A stretch of 5,248 bases of DNA, taken from contig DUCA01000085.1 of the NCBI GenBank assembly GCA_012960055.1, forward strand, positions 1 to 5,248, in the 5' to 3' direction. The notes under the pieces were generated by a model, which was given only the letters and a program-made list of their open reading frames with translations, did not search any database and was not told where the DNA came from. The position numbers and the translations under genes are program-made. Of this stretch, positions 1-5,248 are shown in pieces. Origin of the DNA: Cycloclasticus sp. GTDB taxonomy: Bacteria; Pseudomonadota; Gammaproteobacteria; Methylococcales; Cycloclasticaceae. Every line of letters begins with the position of its first letter. The stretch's first letter is position 1.

Positions 1-1042
1 GCTGATGATAGATTCGTCGTAACTCGTCAGCCAAAACATCAGGCTGTACCTGTTCATGTAAAAACTCTTTCACCAATTCTTTTCCTGCAATCAGGTTAGG
101 CATCGAAACAAACGGCGCTTTTAATAAATCAAAGGTTTTAAAGACCCAAGATGTAAGCGGTGACACTTTGTAGGCAACGACCATGGGTTTTTTCAACAAC
201 ATCACCTCAAGCGTCGCTGTACCCGATGCAACTAACACCATATCTGATGCCGCAATCATAGAGGCTGTTGCTGATTTCTGCGTTATCAAATCTAGTTGAA
301 TACCTGAGTCCCGATAAATATCGCTGAATAGCTCAATGGACGACGCATCGGCAAGTGGCACCAACACCTTAAGGTTAGGAATACGGTCCGCGCAGAGCTT
401 CGCTGCTTTAAGGAATATTAAACTGTGACGGTTTAATTCGCCAACACGACTACCCGGCATCATTGTTAAAACAGGGGTGTCCACATCAATGTCTAACGCC
501 TTTTTAGCAACTGAAGTGCTAACATGCTGCTGGTACTTATCCGCTAATGGGTGACCAATAAAATATGCTGGCACAGCGGTGTTTTCAAAGTAATCTTCTT
601 CAAAAGGAAAAATACACAACAATGCATTCAACGAGCCGATTAGCTTTTTAATCCGCTTAGGGCGCCAAGCCCAAACCGTTGGGCTAACATAATGCACGGT
701 TTTTATGCCCTTGTTGTGAAGCTCTCTTTCAAGCTTTAAATTAAAATCCGGGGCATCAATTCCGATAAACACATCAGGAGATTCGTTCAATATGGTTTGT
801 TGTAAATTTCGTCTAATGCCCAATAACTCAGGCAAATGTTTAATGACTTCAAACAAACCAAAGACCGATAATTTAGACATTGGATAATGCGAAAGAAAGC
901 CTTCCATTATCATTCTTTCCCCACCAATACCTGAGAATTCAGCATCAGGGTAACGTTCTTTTAACCGTTTAATTAAGCCGGCGCCCAGTATGTCGCCAGA
1001 GTGCTCTCCGGCAACCATCATGATTTTAAGCGGCATATTCAT
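1..1042 (-). CDS. lpxB: Lipid-A-disaccharide synthase LpxB (partial, C-terminus cut by window edge)
   Basis: This GT19-family glycosyltransferase condenses UDP-2,3-diacylglucosamine with lipid X (2,3-diacylglucosamine 1-phosphate) to give the tetraacyl disaccharide 1-phosphate of lipid A, at the cytoplasmic face of the inner membrane. I translated 347 codons from ATG at 1042; Escherichia coli LpxB has 382 residues, so roughly 35 are missing. Visible motifs are AGEHSGD (residues 11-17, with Glu13 matching E. coli Glu15), GIDAPDFN (94-101, Asp96 matching catalytic Asp98), HYVSPTVWAWR (118-128), GHPLAD (163-168), MPGSR (195-199), ASGTATLE (272-279) and PNLIAGKELV (315-324). The frame stays open upstream to a TAG inside lpxA, but offers only a TTG (1069) before this ATG, and family alignment favours the ATG at 1042 or the one at 1036. 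No Shine-Dalgarno is evident before either. The family commonly has Ala where this protein has His14. Identification is secure; the exact start is less so. Confidence 0.97.
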   Translation of the reverse strand, partial: MNMPLKIMMVAGEHSGDILGAGLIKRLKERYPDAEFSGIGGERMIMEGFLSHYPMSKLSVFGLFEVIKHLPELLGIRRNLQQTILNESPDVFIGIDAPDFNLKLERELHNKGIKTVHYVSPTVWAWRPKRIKKLIGSLNALLCIFPFEEDYFENTAVPAYFIGHPLADKYQQHVSTSVAKKALDIDVDTPVLTMMPGSRVGELNRHSLIFLKAAKLCADRIPNLKVLVPLADASSIELFSDIYRDSGIQLDLITQKSATASMIAASDMVLVASGTATLEVMLLKKPMVVAYKVSPLTSWVFKTFDLLKAPFVSMPNLIAGKELVKEFLHEQVQPDVLADELRRIYHQ

Positions 1043-1136
1043 AGGGATAGATAAACTGTCATGATACAAACACTCGGAAGCTGAATACCTTAATACATCA
1101 GGAAATTTATTTGAGCATATTTGCTCGGCACAAACC
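1043..1136 (-). other. lpxA-lpxB intergenic gap with a small hairpin and a possible leader mini-ORF
   Basis: This 94-nt gap is far looser than the overlapping junctions upstream. Directly after the lpxA stop lies a small inverted repeat: GAGCA (1113-1117), loop TATT, TGCTC (1122-1126). It has no following U-run on the transcript, so it is not a convincing terminator. A seven-codon reading frame, MTVYLSL, runs from ATG at 1062 to TGA at 1039-1041, and that stop overlaps the lpxB ATG as ATGA. A weak GAGTG sits 8 nt before the mini-ORF. The lpxB ATG itself is preceded by pyrimidine-rich sequence. Coupled translation through the mini-ORF is an inference; a chance overlap is quite possible in AT-rich DNA. 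Confidence 0.3.
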
Positions 1137-1907
1137 TTATCGAAGAATACTACGGTTGGAGTTAGCTAAAAATTCAACCATTAGCTCTAGTTCAGGGTGC
1201 TCGTCTTTAATGCTAATTAACTCATTTGTTGCTTCAGTCAACTTAAGGCCCGACTTGTATAGTGTTTTATAGGCTCGTTTGATTTGCAAAATCGCTTCTT
1301 GAGAAAATCCTCGTCTTTGCAAACCAACTGAATTGATACCGTGAGGTTTAGTTGGGCGACCACCAACCATCACAAAGGGAGGGACATCTTTAGTAATCGC
1401 GCTACCCATAGCAGAAAAACAGTGATCACCTAGGTGGCAGAACTGATGAACAATTGAAAAGCCACCTAAAATGACATTATTTCCAATATGTACGTGCCCA
1501 CCTAAAGAAGCCCCATTTGCAAGGATCACATCATCAGCAATCACACAATCATGTGCAATATGCGTATACGCCATGAATAAGTTATTACTACCAATGATTG
1601 TTTTATTTTTATCTTGCGTCGTGCCTCTATGAATCGTTGTGAATTCACGAATTTCATTGTTATCGCCAATGTCTAAATACGACGCTTCACCTGCGTATTT
1701 TTTGTCCTGTGGGTCTTCACCAATAGATGAAAATTGATAAATGCGATTATTTTTGCCTATTTTTGTTATTCCATTAATCGTTACGTGCGGCCCAATAACA
1801 GTACCGGTATCAATGGTTACATTGGCTCCAATAACGGTATAAGGGCCAATTTCCACATCATCTTCAACAGTGGAACTTGGATCTATAATGGCCGTTGCAT
1901 GAATCAT
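1137..1907 (-). CDS. lpxA: UDP-N-acetylglucosamine acyltransferase LpxA
   Basis: LpxA catalyses the first step of lipid A synthesis in the cytosol, moving an (R)-3-hydroxyacyl chain from ACP to the 3-OH of UDP-GlcNAc. The 256-residue protein is close to the E. coli length of 262. Residues 1-180 are hexapeptide repeats forming a left-handed beta-helix, and residues 190-256 are the helical C-terminal domain. His119 in HIAHD matches catalytic E. coli His125; His116, His138 and His154 match His122, His144 and His160, and Arg198-Arg199 in the RRGF motif match Arg204-Arg205. Met167 (segment FSAMGSAI) occupies the position of E. coli Gly173, the hydrocarbon-ruler residue, as in Pseudomonas aeruginosa LpxA. 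This predicts a preference for acyl chains shorter than C14, probably about C10. The ATG overlaps the fabZ stop as ATGA and has an AAGGA site upstream. The protein ends at the expected family C-terminus, so the gap after it is not lost lpxA coding sequence. Confidence 0.98.
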   Translation of the reverse strand: MIHATAIIDPSSTVEDDVEIGPYTVIGANVTIDTGTVIGPHVTINGITKIGKNNRIYQFSSIGEDPQDKKYAGEASYLDIGDNNEIREFTTIHRGTTQDKNKTIIGSNNLFMAYTHIAHDCVIADDVILANGASLGGHVHIGNNVILGGFSIVHQFCHLGDHCFSAMGSAITKDVPPFVMVGGRPTKPHGINSVGLQRRGFSQEAILQIKRAYKTLYKSGLKLTEATNELISIKDEHPELELMVEFLANSNRSILR

Positions 1908-2353
1908 TTAGTCGATTCCTTTGATGCGCAAAGAATATCAGCCGATACAATGATGTTCCCATCAACTGTAGCGGTTGCAGAAAACGACCAGATATTTCTT
2001 CTGTCTTTCTTATAGATCGCTTCAATCATAAGTTGATCACCCGGCACGACTGAACGTTTAAACCGTGCGTTATCGATGCCCACTAGATAATACTCACCAA
2101 AGTCCTCACCACGATCCGTCAATGTTTTCATGGACAACAAACCCGTTGCTTGAGCTAACGCTTCAATAACAAGGACCCCCGGCATAATCGGGTTATGAGG
2201 GAAATGACCCGTGAAATGGGGCTCGTTATAAGTGACATTTTTAAGCGCCAACAAGCGCTTACCCGCTTCGTACTCAACAATTTTATCAATCATCAAAAAA
2301 GGGTAACGATGTGGCAAAAACTCCATTACTTTTCTTACATCATCTTGCTGCAT
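1904..2353 (-). CDS. fabZ: (3R)-hydroxyacyl-ACP dehydratase FabZ
   Basis: FabZ dehydrates (3R)-hydroxyacyl-ACP to trans-2-enoyl-ACP in the cytosolic type II fatty-acid elongation cycle. It competes with LpxA and LpxD for the same hydroxyacyl-ACP, which gives a metabolic reason for its place between them. The 149-residue hotdog-fold protein is near the E. coli length of 151. The N-terminal LPHRYPFLMID (residues 13-23), the catalytic His50 in GHFPHNPIMPG and the catalytic Glu64 in VLVIEALAQATG are all present, followed by the conserved GIDNARFKRSVVPGDQL (92-108). FabZ rather than FabA is indicated by the Glu at position 64 (FabA has Asp), by length, and by neighbours. The ATG shares one base with the lpxD stop (TAATG) and has an AAGGA site 6 nt upstream. 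The gene ends in an ATGA overlap with lpxA. No abnormal residues were seen. Confidence 0.98.
   Translation of the reverse strand: MQQDDVRKVMEFLPHRYPFLMIDKIVEYEAGKRLLALKNVTYNEPHFTGHFPHNPIMPGVLVIEALAQATGLLSMKTLTDRGEDFGEYYLVGIDNARFKRSVVPGDQLMIEAIYKKDRRNIWSFSATATVDGNIIVSADILCASKESTK
1917..1921 (-). promoter_or_regulatory. Ribosome binding site of lpxA, inside the fabZ 3' end
   Basis: AAGGA on the minus strand lies 9 nt before the lpxA ATG (1907) and within the last codons of fabZ. Together with the ATGA stop-start overlap (1904-1907) it suggests translational coupling of lpxA to fabZ. The surrounding AAAGGAATC resembles the AAAAGGAATC in front of fabZ. Confidence 0.7.
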
Positions 2354-3375
2354 TATGATTCCTTTTGAGACTTAAGTAATTTATTTATTTTTTTTGTTAA
2401 CTTATCTAATTGTTTAAAACGCACGGCATTCTTTAACCAATCACTATTAGGCTGGAACGGAGTACCTGATGAATAAGCACCGGCCTTTTTAATCGAATGC
2501 GTCACCATCGTCATGCCAGTAACATGTACACCATCAGCAATTGAAATATGACCGACCAAACCAACGCCACCAGCTAACGTACAGTTTTCACCTATAACAG
2601 TACTTCCAGCAATGCCCGTACAACCGGCAATAGCGGTGTTGTCACCTATCACAACGTTATGTGCAATCATCACCTGATTATCAATTTTAACGCCGTTTCC
2701 AATGACCGTGTTATCAAGAGCACCGCAATCTATCGTCGTATTGGCGCCAATCTCTACATCATTGCCAATAACAACGTGACCTAGCTGCGGAATTTTGAAC
2801 CAACCTGCTTGTTTAGGTAAGGGAGCATAACCAAAACCATCACTGCCAATGACTGCACCTGGATGCACAGTGACGTCATTACCAATACGCGTGCCTTCAC
2901 CAATCGTTACATTTGCAACTAACTGAACGTTTTTACCGAGAACAACATTGTCATTAATGACGCAACCAGCTCCAATTGTACAGCCACTTAGCAGGCTAAC
3001 GTTATCGCCAATCACGACGTTGGCACCTATTAAACAATCCTTAGCGATATGTGATTCATGTCCAATCACTGCTGATAAATGAATGCCCGCTAGTTTCGGT
3101 TTCTTATGTATTAGCTCCGCTGCTTTCGCATAGGACAAATAAGGGTTAGATACTATCAATGCGTCCACCGGACAATCATCAATGAACGTGGACGATAAAA
3201 TGACGACGCCTGCTTTAGTCTCTTTTAAGTAATCCTTGTATTTAGCGTTATAAATAAATGACAATTGTCGCTCACTTGCGGACTCTAAAGTCGCACAGCT
3301 TTCAACGATAGTATCAGGGTTGCCTTTTAATTCCGCACCCAGCTGAGTCGCTAACTCTCTTAAAGAAATGACCAC
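2353..3375 (-). CDS. lpxD: UDP-3-O-(3-hydroxyacyl)glucosamine N-acyltransferase LpxD
   Basis: LpxD performs the third lipid A step, adding an (R)-3-hydroxyacyl chain from ACP to the 2-amino group of UDP-3-O-acylglucosamine in the cytosol. The 340 residues match the E. coli length of about 341. Residues 1-100 form the uridine-binding domain, with SFIYNAKY (39-46) corresponding to the uracil-stacking region. Residues 105-290 are hexapeptide repeats of a left-handed beta-helix, and the lysine-rich C-terminal helix (about 310-340) is the ACP-recognition region. His239 in IAHN aligns with catalytic E. coli His239, His276 with His276, and Met290 with the ruler residue Met290. Residue 217 is Cys in TTIDCGAL, where E. 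coli and P. aeruginosa have Arg (TIDRGAL). The start is GTG: an in-frame TAA at 3388-3390 lies only four codons upstream and no other start codon intervenes. It begins 22 nt after skp with only a weak, distant AGG, so coupling to skp is plausible. Confidence 0.97.
   Translation of the reverse strand: MVISLRELATQLGAELKGNPDTIVESCATLESASERQLSFIYNAKYKDYLKETKAGVVILSSTFIDDCPVDALIVSNPYLSYAKAAELIHKKPKLAGIHLSAVIGHESHIAKDCLIGANVVIGDNVSLLSGCTIGAGCVINDNVVLGKNVQLVANVTIGEGTRIGNDVTVHPGAVIGSDGFGYAPLPKQAGWFKIPQLGHVVIGNDVEIGANTTIDCGALDNTVIGNGVKIDNQVMIAHNVVIGDNTAIAGCTGIAGSTVIGENCTLAGGVGLVGHISIADGVHVTGMTMVTHSIKKAGAYSSGTPFQPNSDWLKNAVRFKQLDKLTKKINKLLKSQKES
2360..2364 (-). promoter_or_regulatory. Ribosome binding site of fabZ, inside the lpxD 3' end
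   Basis: AAGGA on the minus strand lies 6 nt before the fabZ ATG (2353), within the last codons of lpxD. The TAATG stop-start arrangement supports the start chosen and suggests reinitiation or coupling from lpxD. Confidence 0.75.
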
Positions 3376-3397
3376 AGAATAGAACCGTTACCTATGG

Positions 3398-3907
3398 CTA
3401 TTTAAGTGATGATAGTCGCTGTTGAACTTTATCAGTAATATCAACGGAAGTACTAGCAAATACAACACCGTCATGTAAAACCAAGTCATATTTTTCAGCT
3501 TCTGACAAACCTTTAATCGCTTCAAAAACAAGACGCTGTAATTTACCTAATTCTTCATTACGACGCAAATTAGAGTCTTCTCTAAACTCTTCTTGATCAC
3601 GTTTGAGCGCTCTTTTTTTCTCCAGCACATCACGTTGCAAGCGACGCGCTTCTGACTGACTCATCAACTTTGCATCACGCGCAATTTTCTCGTCTAATTT
3701 TTTAATCTCTTTTTGACTCGCTAACAAGCGTTTAAGTCTGGGTGAAAATTCTTTTTCCAGTGCAACTTTAGCCATTTCAGCTTGCGGTGCTTTTTCTAAA
3801 ATAGTTGCAACATTTACAAACCCAATCTTAATATCAGTTGCATGGACTGCTCCCGTTAGAGCCAACATTATTACACTTGCCATCACAACATTACTTAAAA
3901 ATTTCAA
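3398..3907 (-). CDS. skp: Periplasmic OmpH-family chaperone Skp
   Basis: Skp is a trimeric periplasmic holdase that binds unfolded outer-membrane proteins and delivers them to the BAM complex, whose core gene lies directly upstream. I start it at TTG 3907, giving 169 residues (E. coli 161). An AGGAG lies 7 nt before this codon, whereas the longer TTG start at 3922 would put the Shine-Dalgarno inside the gene. The N-terminus is a good signal peptide: MKFL, a hydrophobic core to about residue 18, then a VHA cleavage site at 21-23. The mature part (about 146 residues) starts with the beta-strand IKIGFVNVATIL. It continues with a long, highly charged Lys/Arg/Glu-rich coiled coil (about 40-137) and ends with the conserved YDLVLHDGVVFAS...DITDKV segment (140-161). 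The mature protein has no cysteine. Sequence identity to characterised Skp is low, as is normal for this family, but architecture and context agree. Confidence 0.93.
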   Translation of the reverse strand: MKFLSNVVMASVIMLALTGAVHATDIKIGFVNVATILEKAPQAEMAKVALEKEFSPRLKRLLASQKEIKKLDEKIARDAKLMSQSEARRLQRDVLEKKRALKRDQEEFREDSNLRRNEELGKLQRLVFEAIKGLSEAEKYDLVLHDGVVFASTSVDITDKVQQRLSSLK

Positions 3908-3913
3908 TTTACT

Positions 3914-3919
3914 TCTCCT
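3914..3919 (-). promoter_or_regulatory. Ribosome binding site that fixes the skp start
   Basis: AGGAGA on the minus strand (plus-strand TCTCCT), followed by AGTAAA and then TTG at 3907, gives near-ideal Shine-Dalgarno spacing. It is the strongest ribosome binding site in the window and lies in the 30-nt bamA-skp gap. It decides between the two in-frame TTG codons in favour of the downstream one. Confidence 0.85.
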
Positions 3920-3937
3920 CAAATGATTTTTTTTAAT

Positions 3938-5248
3938 TTATATACCAGAGCCGAAAGAGAACTGGAATGTTTGTACTTCATCGCCTTCGCCTTTATTTAT
4001 CGGTTGAGCAATACTAAAGGATAGTGGGCCGAATGGTGACAACCACTTTGCCGACACACCTACTGAAGAACGTATCTCGCCTAGATCAATCTCATCGTCA
4101 TACACATTACCTGCATCAATAAATGTGCTGAGCCTGACCGTATTTGAATCGGCTAAGAATGGAAAAGGAAAGACGAACTCAGCATTGCCTACCATCTTAA
4201 CATTGCCGCCAGTTGGGTCACCAAAAACATCTCTGGGTCCCAATGTGTTATCCGTGAACCCTCTTACTGAACCTTTACCACCTGCGTAATAATTTTCGAA
4301 GAACGGCAATTTCTCTGCATCACCGTACGAATCACCATAACCAAAGTCACCATTCAAATAGAGCGTTGTGTGCGATGTAATTGGGTAATATTGTTTTTGA
4401 TTATATGAGATTTTGTAAAATTCAACATCTGAGCCCGGTACTGTCATGACACCTGACAAACGTTTTGAACCACCGCGAGTAGCAAACACCGCTCTATTTC
4501 GAGTATCTGTACCCCATACCGCAGACACTTTAATATTCGTATAGCTTTCACCATTATCTAAGGCGAAATTACCCATTCGACCTAAAAGCACCTGTGCTTC
4601 TGCCTCAGTAGCACCAGCATCAATGTAGCCTTGTTTTGTTGTTGCCGGATCATAACCAAGGTCCAGTGAGGTAAATTCTAAATCCACACCCAAACCAATC
4701 TTGTCGCTCTCATTTAGTGGGAAGCCGAAATTAACGCCCGCGTTGAAAGTCTCCGTTGAATAATTTGATGTATTAGCTTCATCTGCATCGGTGGTTCTAT
4801 AACTGATGTTATAACCACGACTGATGCCGTCAATGGTGTAATAAGGATTGGTATAACCTAGGCTATAAACAGTATTAACCGCGCTGTTATTAAAGCTAGC
4901 ACTCATACGCTTACCCGTACCCAAAAAGTTATTTTGGCTAATGCTGGCATTCAATACTAAACCTTGCGATCCAGAAAAACCCGCGCCGGCCATAATATTA
5001 CCAGATGATTTTTCTTTAACTGTGTATTTCACATCGACTTGATCAGCTGTACCTGGCACACGCGTTGTTTCAACATCGACTTCATCAAAGTGCCCTAGAC
5101 GAGATAAACGAGATTTCGAATGCTCAACGGATAATGTTGAAATTGGTGCCGCTTCCATCTGCCTAATTTCTCTTCTAAGCACCTCATCACGCGTCTTTGT
5201 GTTGCCTTCCATGATAATGCGTCGCACATACACACGCTTGCCTGGGTC
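3938..5248 (-). CDS. bamA: Outer-membrane protein assembly factor BamA (partial, C-terminal 436 residues)
   Basis: BamA is the Omp85-family core of the BAM complex that folds and inserts beta-barrel proteins into the outer membrane. The reading frame is open to the window edge and enters in mid-protein. The GTG at 5233 and the ATG at 5212 are internal codons, because DPGKRVYVRRI before and around them matches the start of POTRA5 (E. coli DAGNRFYVRKI). Fragment residues 1-80 are POTRA5, with MEGN, VLRREIRQME and RVPGTADQVDV. The rest is the 16-strand barrel, including TNPYYTIDG (133-141), the VPGSDVEFYK segment (270-279), the loop-6 motif VRGF (328-331) and DAGNVYD (378-384). The last strand is QTFQFSFGSGI. 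Loop 6 is much shorter than in E. coli, the fragment has no cysteine, and the final residue is Ile rather than the usual Phe or Trp. About 350 residues, including the signal peptide and POTRA1-4, are outside the window. skp follows 30 nt downstream. Confidence 0.98.
   Translation of the reverse strand, partial: DPGKRVYVRRIIMEGNTKTRDEVLRREIRQMEAAPISTLSVEHSKSRLSRLGHFDEVDVETTRVPGTADQVDVKYTVKEKSSGNIMAGAGFSGSQGLVLNASISQNNFLGTGKRMSASFNNSAVNTVYSLGYTNPYYTIDGISRGYNISYRTTDADEANTSNYSTETFNAGVNFGFPLNESDKIGLGVDLEFTSLDLGYDPATTKQGYIDAGATEAEAQVLLGRMGNFALDNGESYTNIKVSAVWGTDTRNRAVFATRGGSKRLSGVMTVPGSDVEFYKISYNQKQYYPITSHTTLYLNGDFGYGDSYGDAEKLPFFENYYAGGKGSVRGFTDNTLGPRDVFGDPTGGNVKMVGNAEFVFPFPFLADSNTVRLSTFIDAGNVYDDEIDLGEIRSSVGVSAKWLSPFGPLSFSIAQPINKGEGDEVQTFQFSFGSGI

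Noticed and set aside
1043..1128. An N-terminally extended LpxB using the open frame upstream of ATG 1042.
   Set aside because: That frame offers only one weak TTG at 1069, and the LpxB family begins just before the KIMMVAGE-type segment, which ATG 1042 already fits.
1108..1130. A rho-independent terminator after lpxA.
   Set aside because: The stem is only 5 bp and AT-containing, no U-run follows on the transcript strand, and lpxB continues the operon downstream.
1090..1136. A possible promoter for lpxB: TTGTGC, 18-nt spacer, TAAATT on the minus strand.
   Set aside because: Only 3 of 6 and 4 of 6 bases match the sigma-70 consensus. Matches this weak are expected by chance in AT-rich DNA.
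1734..2015. A 93-codon plus-strand open frame antisense to the lpxA-fabZ junction.
   Set aside because: It lies wholly opposite two secure, motif-bearing genes, shows no recognisable domain, and is explained as a shadow of their codon pattern.
5210..5233. Treating GTG 5233 or ATG 5212 as the true start of the Omp85-type gene, giving a short POTRA-barrel protein.
   Set aside because: The frame is open to the window edge and the codons before GTG continue the BamA POTRA5 match (DPGKRV), so this is an internal part of a full BamA cut by the window.
1..5248. An undescribed system, mobile element, CRISPR array, tRNA or rRNA.
   Set aside because: Nearly all of the window is covered by six recognisable genes in the standard gammaproteobacterial order, and no repeats, integrase-like frames or structured RNA signals were seen.

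Overview
This window is a conserved stretch of outer-membrane biogenesis genes. All genes lie on the minus strand, so transcription runs from high to low coordinates: bamA (3' part) > skp > lpxD > fabZ > lpxA > lpxB (5' part). This order is the standard bamA-skp-lpxD-fabZ-lpxA-lpxB cluster of Gammaproteobacteria. Base composition looks AT-leaning (low-to-mid forties %GC by eye), and the proteins are clearly gammaproteobacterial but diverged from the enteric ones. LpxA carries a Pseudomonas-type acyl-ruler segment. A marine or environmental gammaproteobacterium fits; I cannot name a genus with confidence.

Layout from the transcript's 5' side. Positions 5248-3938 encode the last 436 residues of BamA, covering POTRA5 and the whole beta-barrel; the rest of the gene lies outside the window. 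A 30-nt gap with a strong Shine-Dalgarno leads to skp, which I start at a TTG codon at 3907 rather than the longer TTG start at 3922. After 22 nt comes lpxD, starting with GTG at 3375. lpxD and fabZ share one base (TAATG), and fabZ and lpxA share four (ATGA). lpxA is followed by an unusually loose 94-nt gap before lpxB, whose start has no visible Shine-Dalgarno. lpxB runs off the low-coordinate edge after 347 codons.

The genes form two linked pathways. BamA and Skp handle outer-membrane proteins: Skp escorts unfolded proteins through the periplasm and BamA folds and inserts them. LpxA, LpxD and LpxB carry out acyl-transfer and disaccharide-forming steps of lipid A synthesis, and FabZ consumes the same (3R)-hydroxyacyl-ACP pool for fatty-acid elongation. 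The cluster therefore couples lipid A, phospholipid acyl supply and outer-membrane protein assembly.

Nothing here looks like a new system, a mobile element, a CRISPR array or an RNA gene. The points worth a second look are details inside known genes: a methionine in the LpxA hydrocarbon ruler, a cysteine in the LpxD TIDRG motif, an isoleucine at the BamA C-terminus, a short cysteine-free BamA loop 6, the TTG start of skp, and the odd lpxA-lpxB junction.
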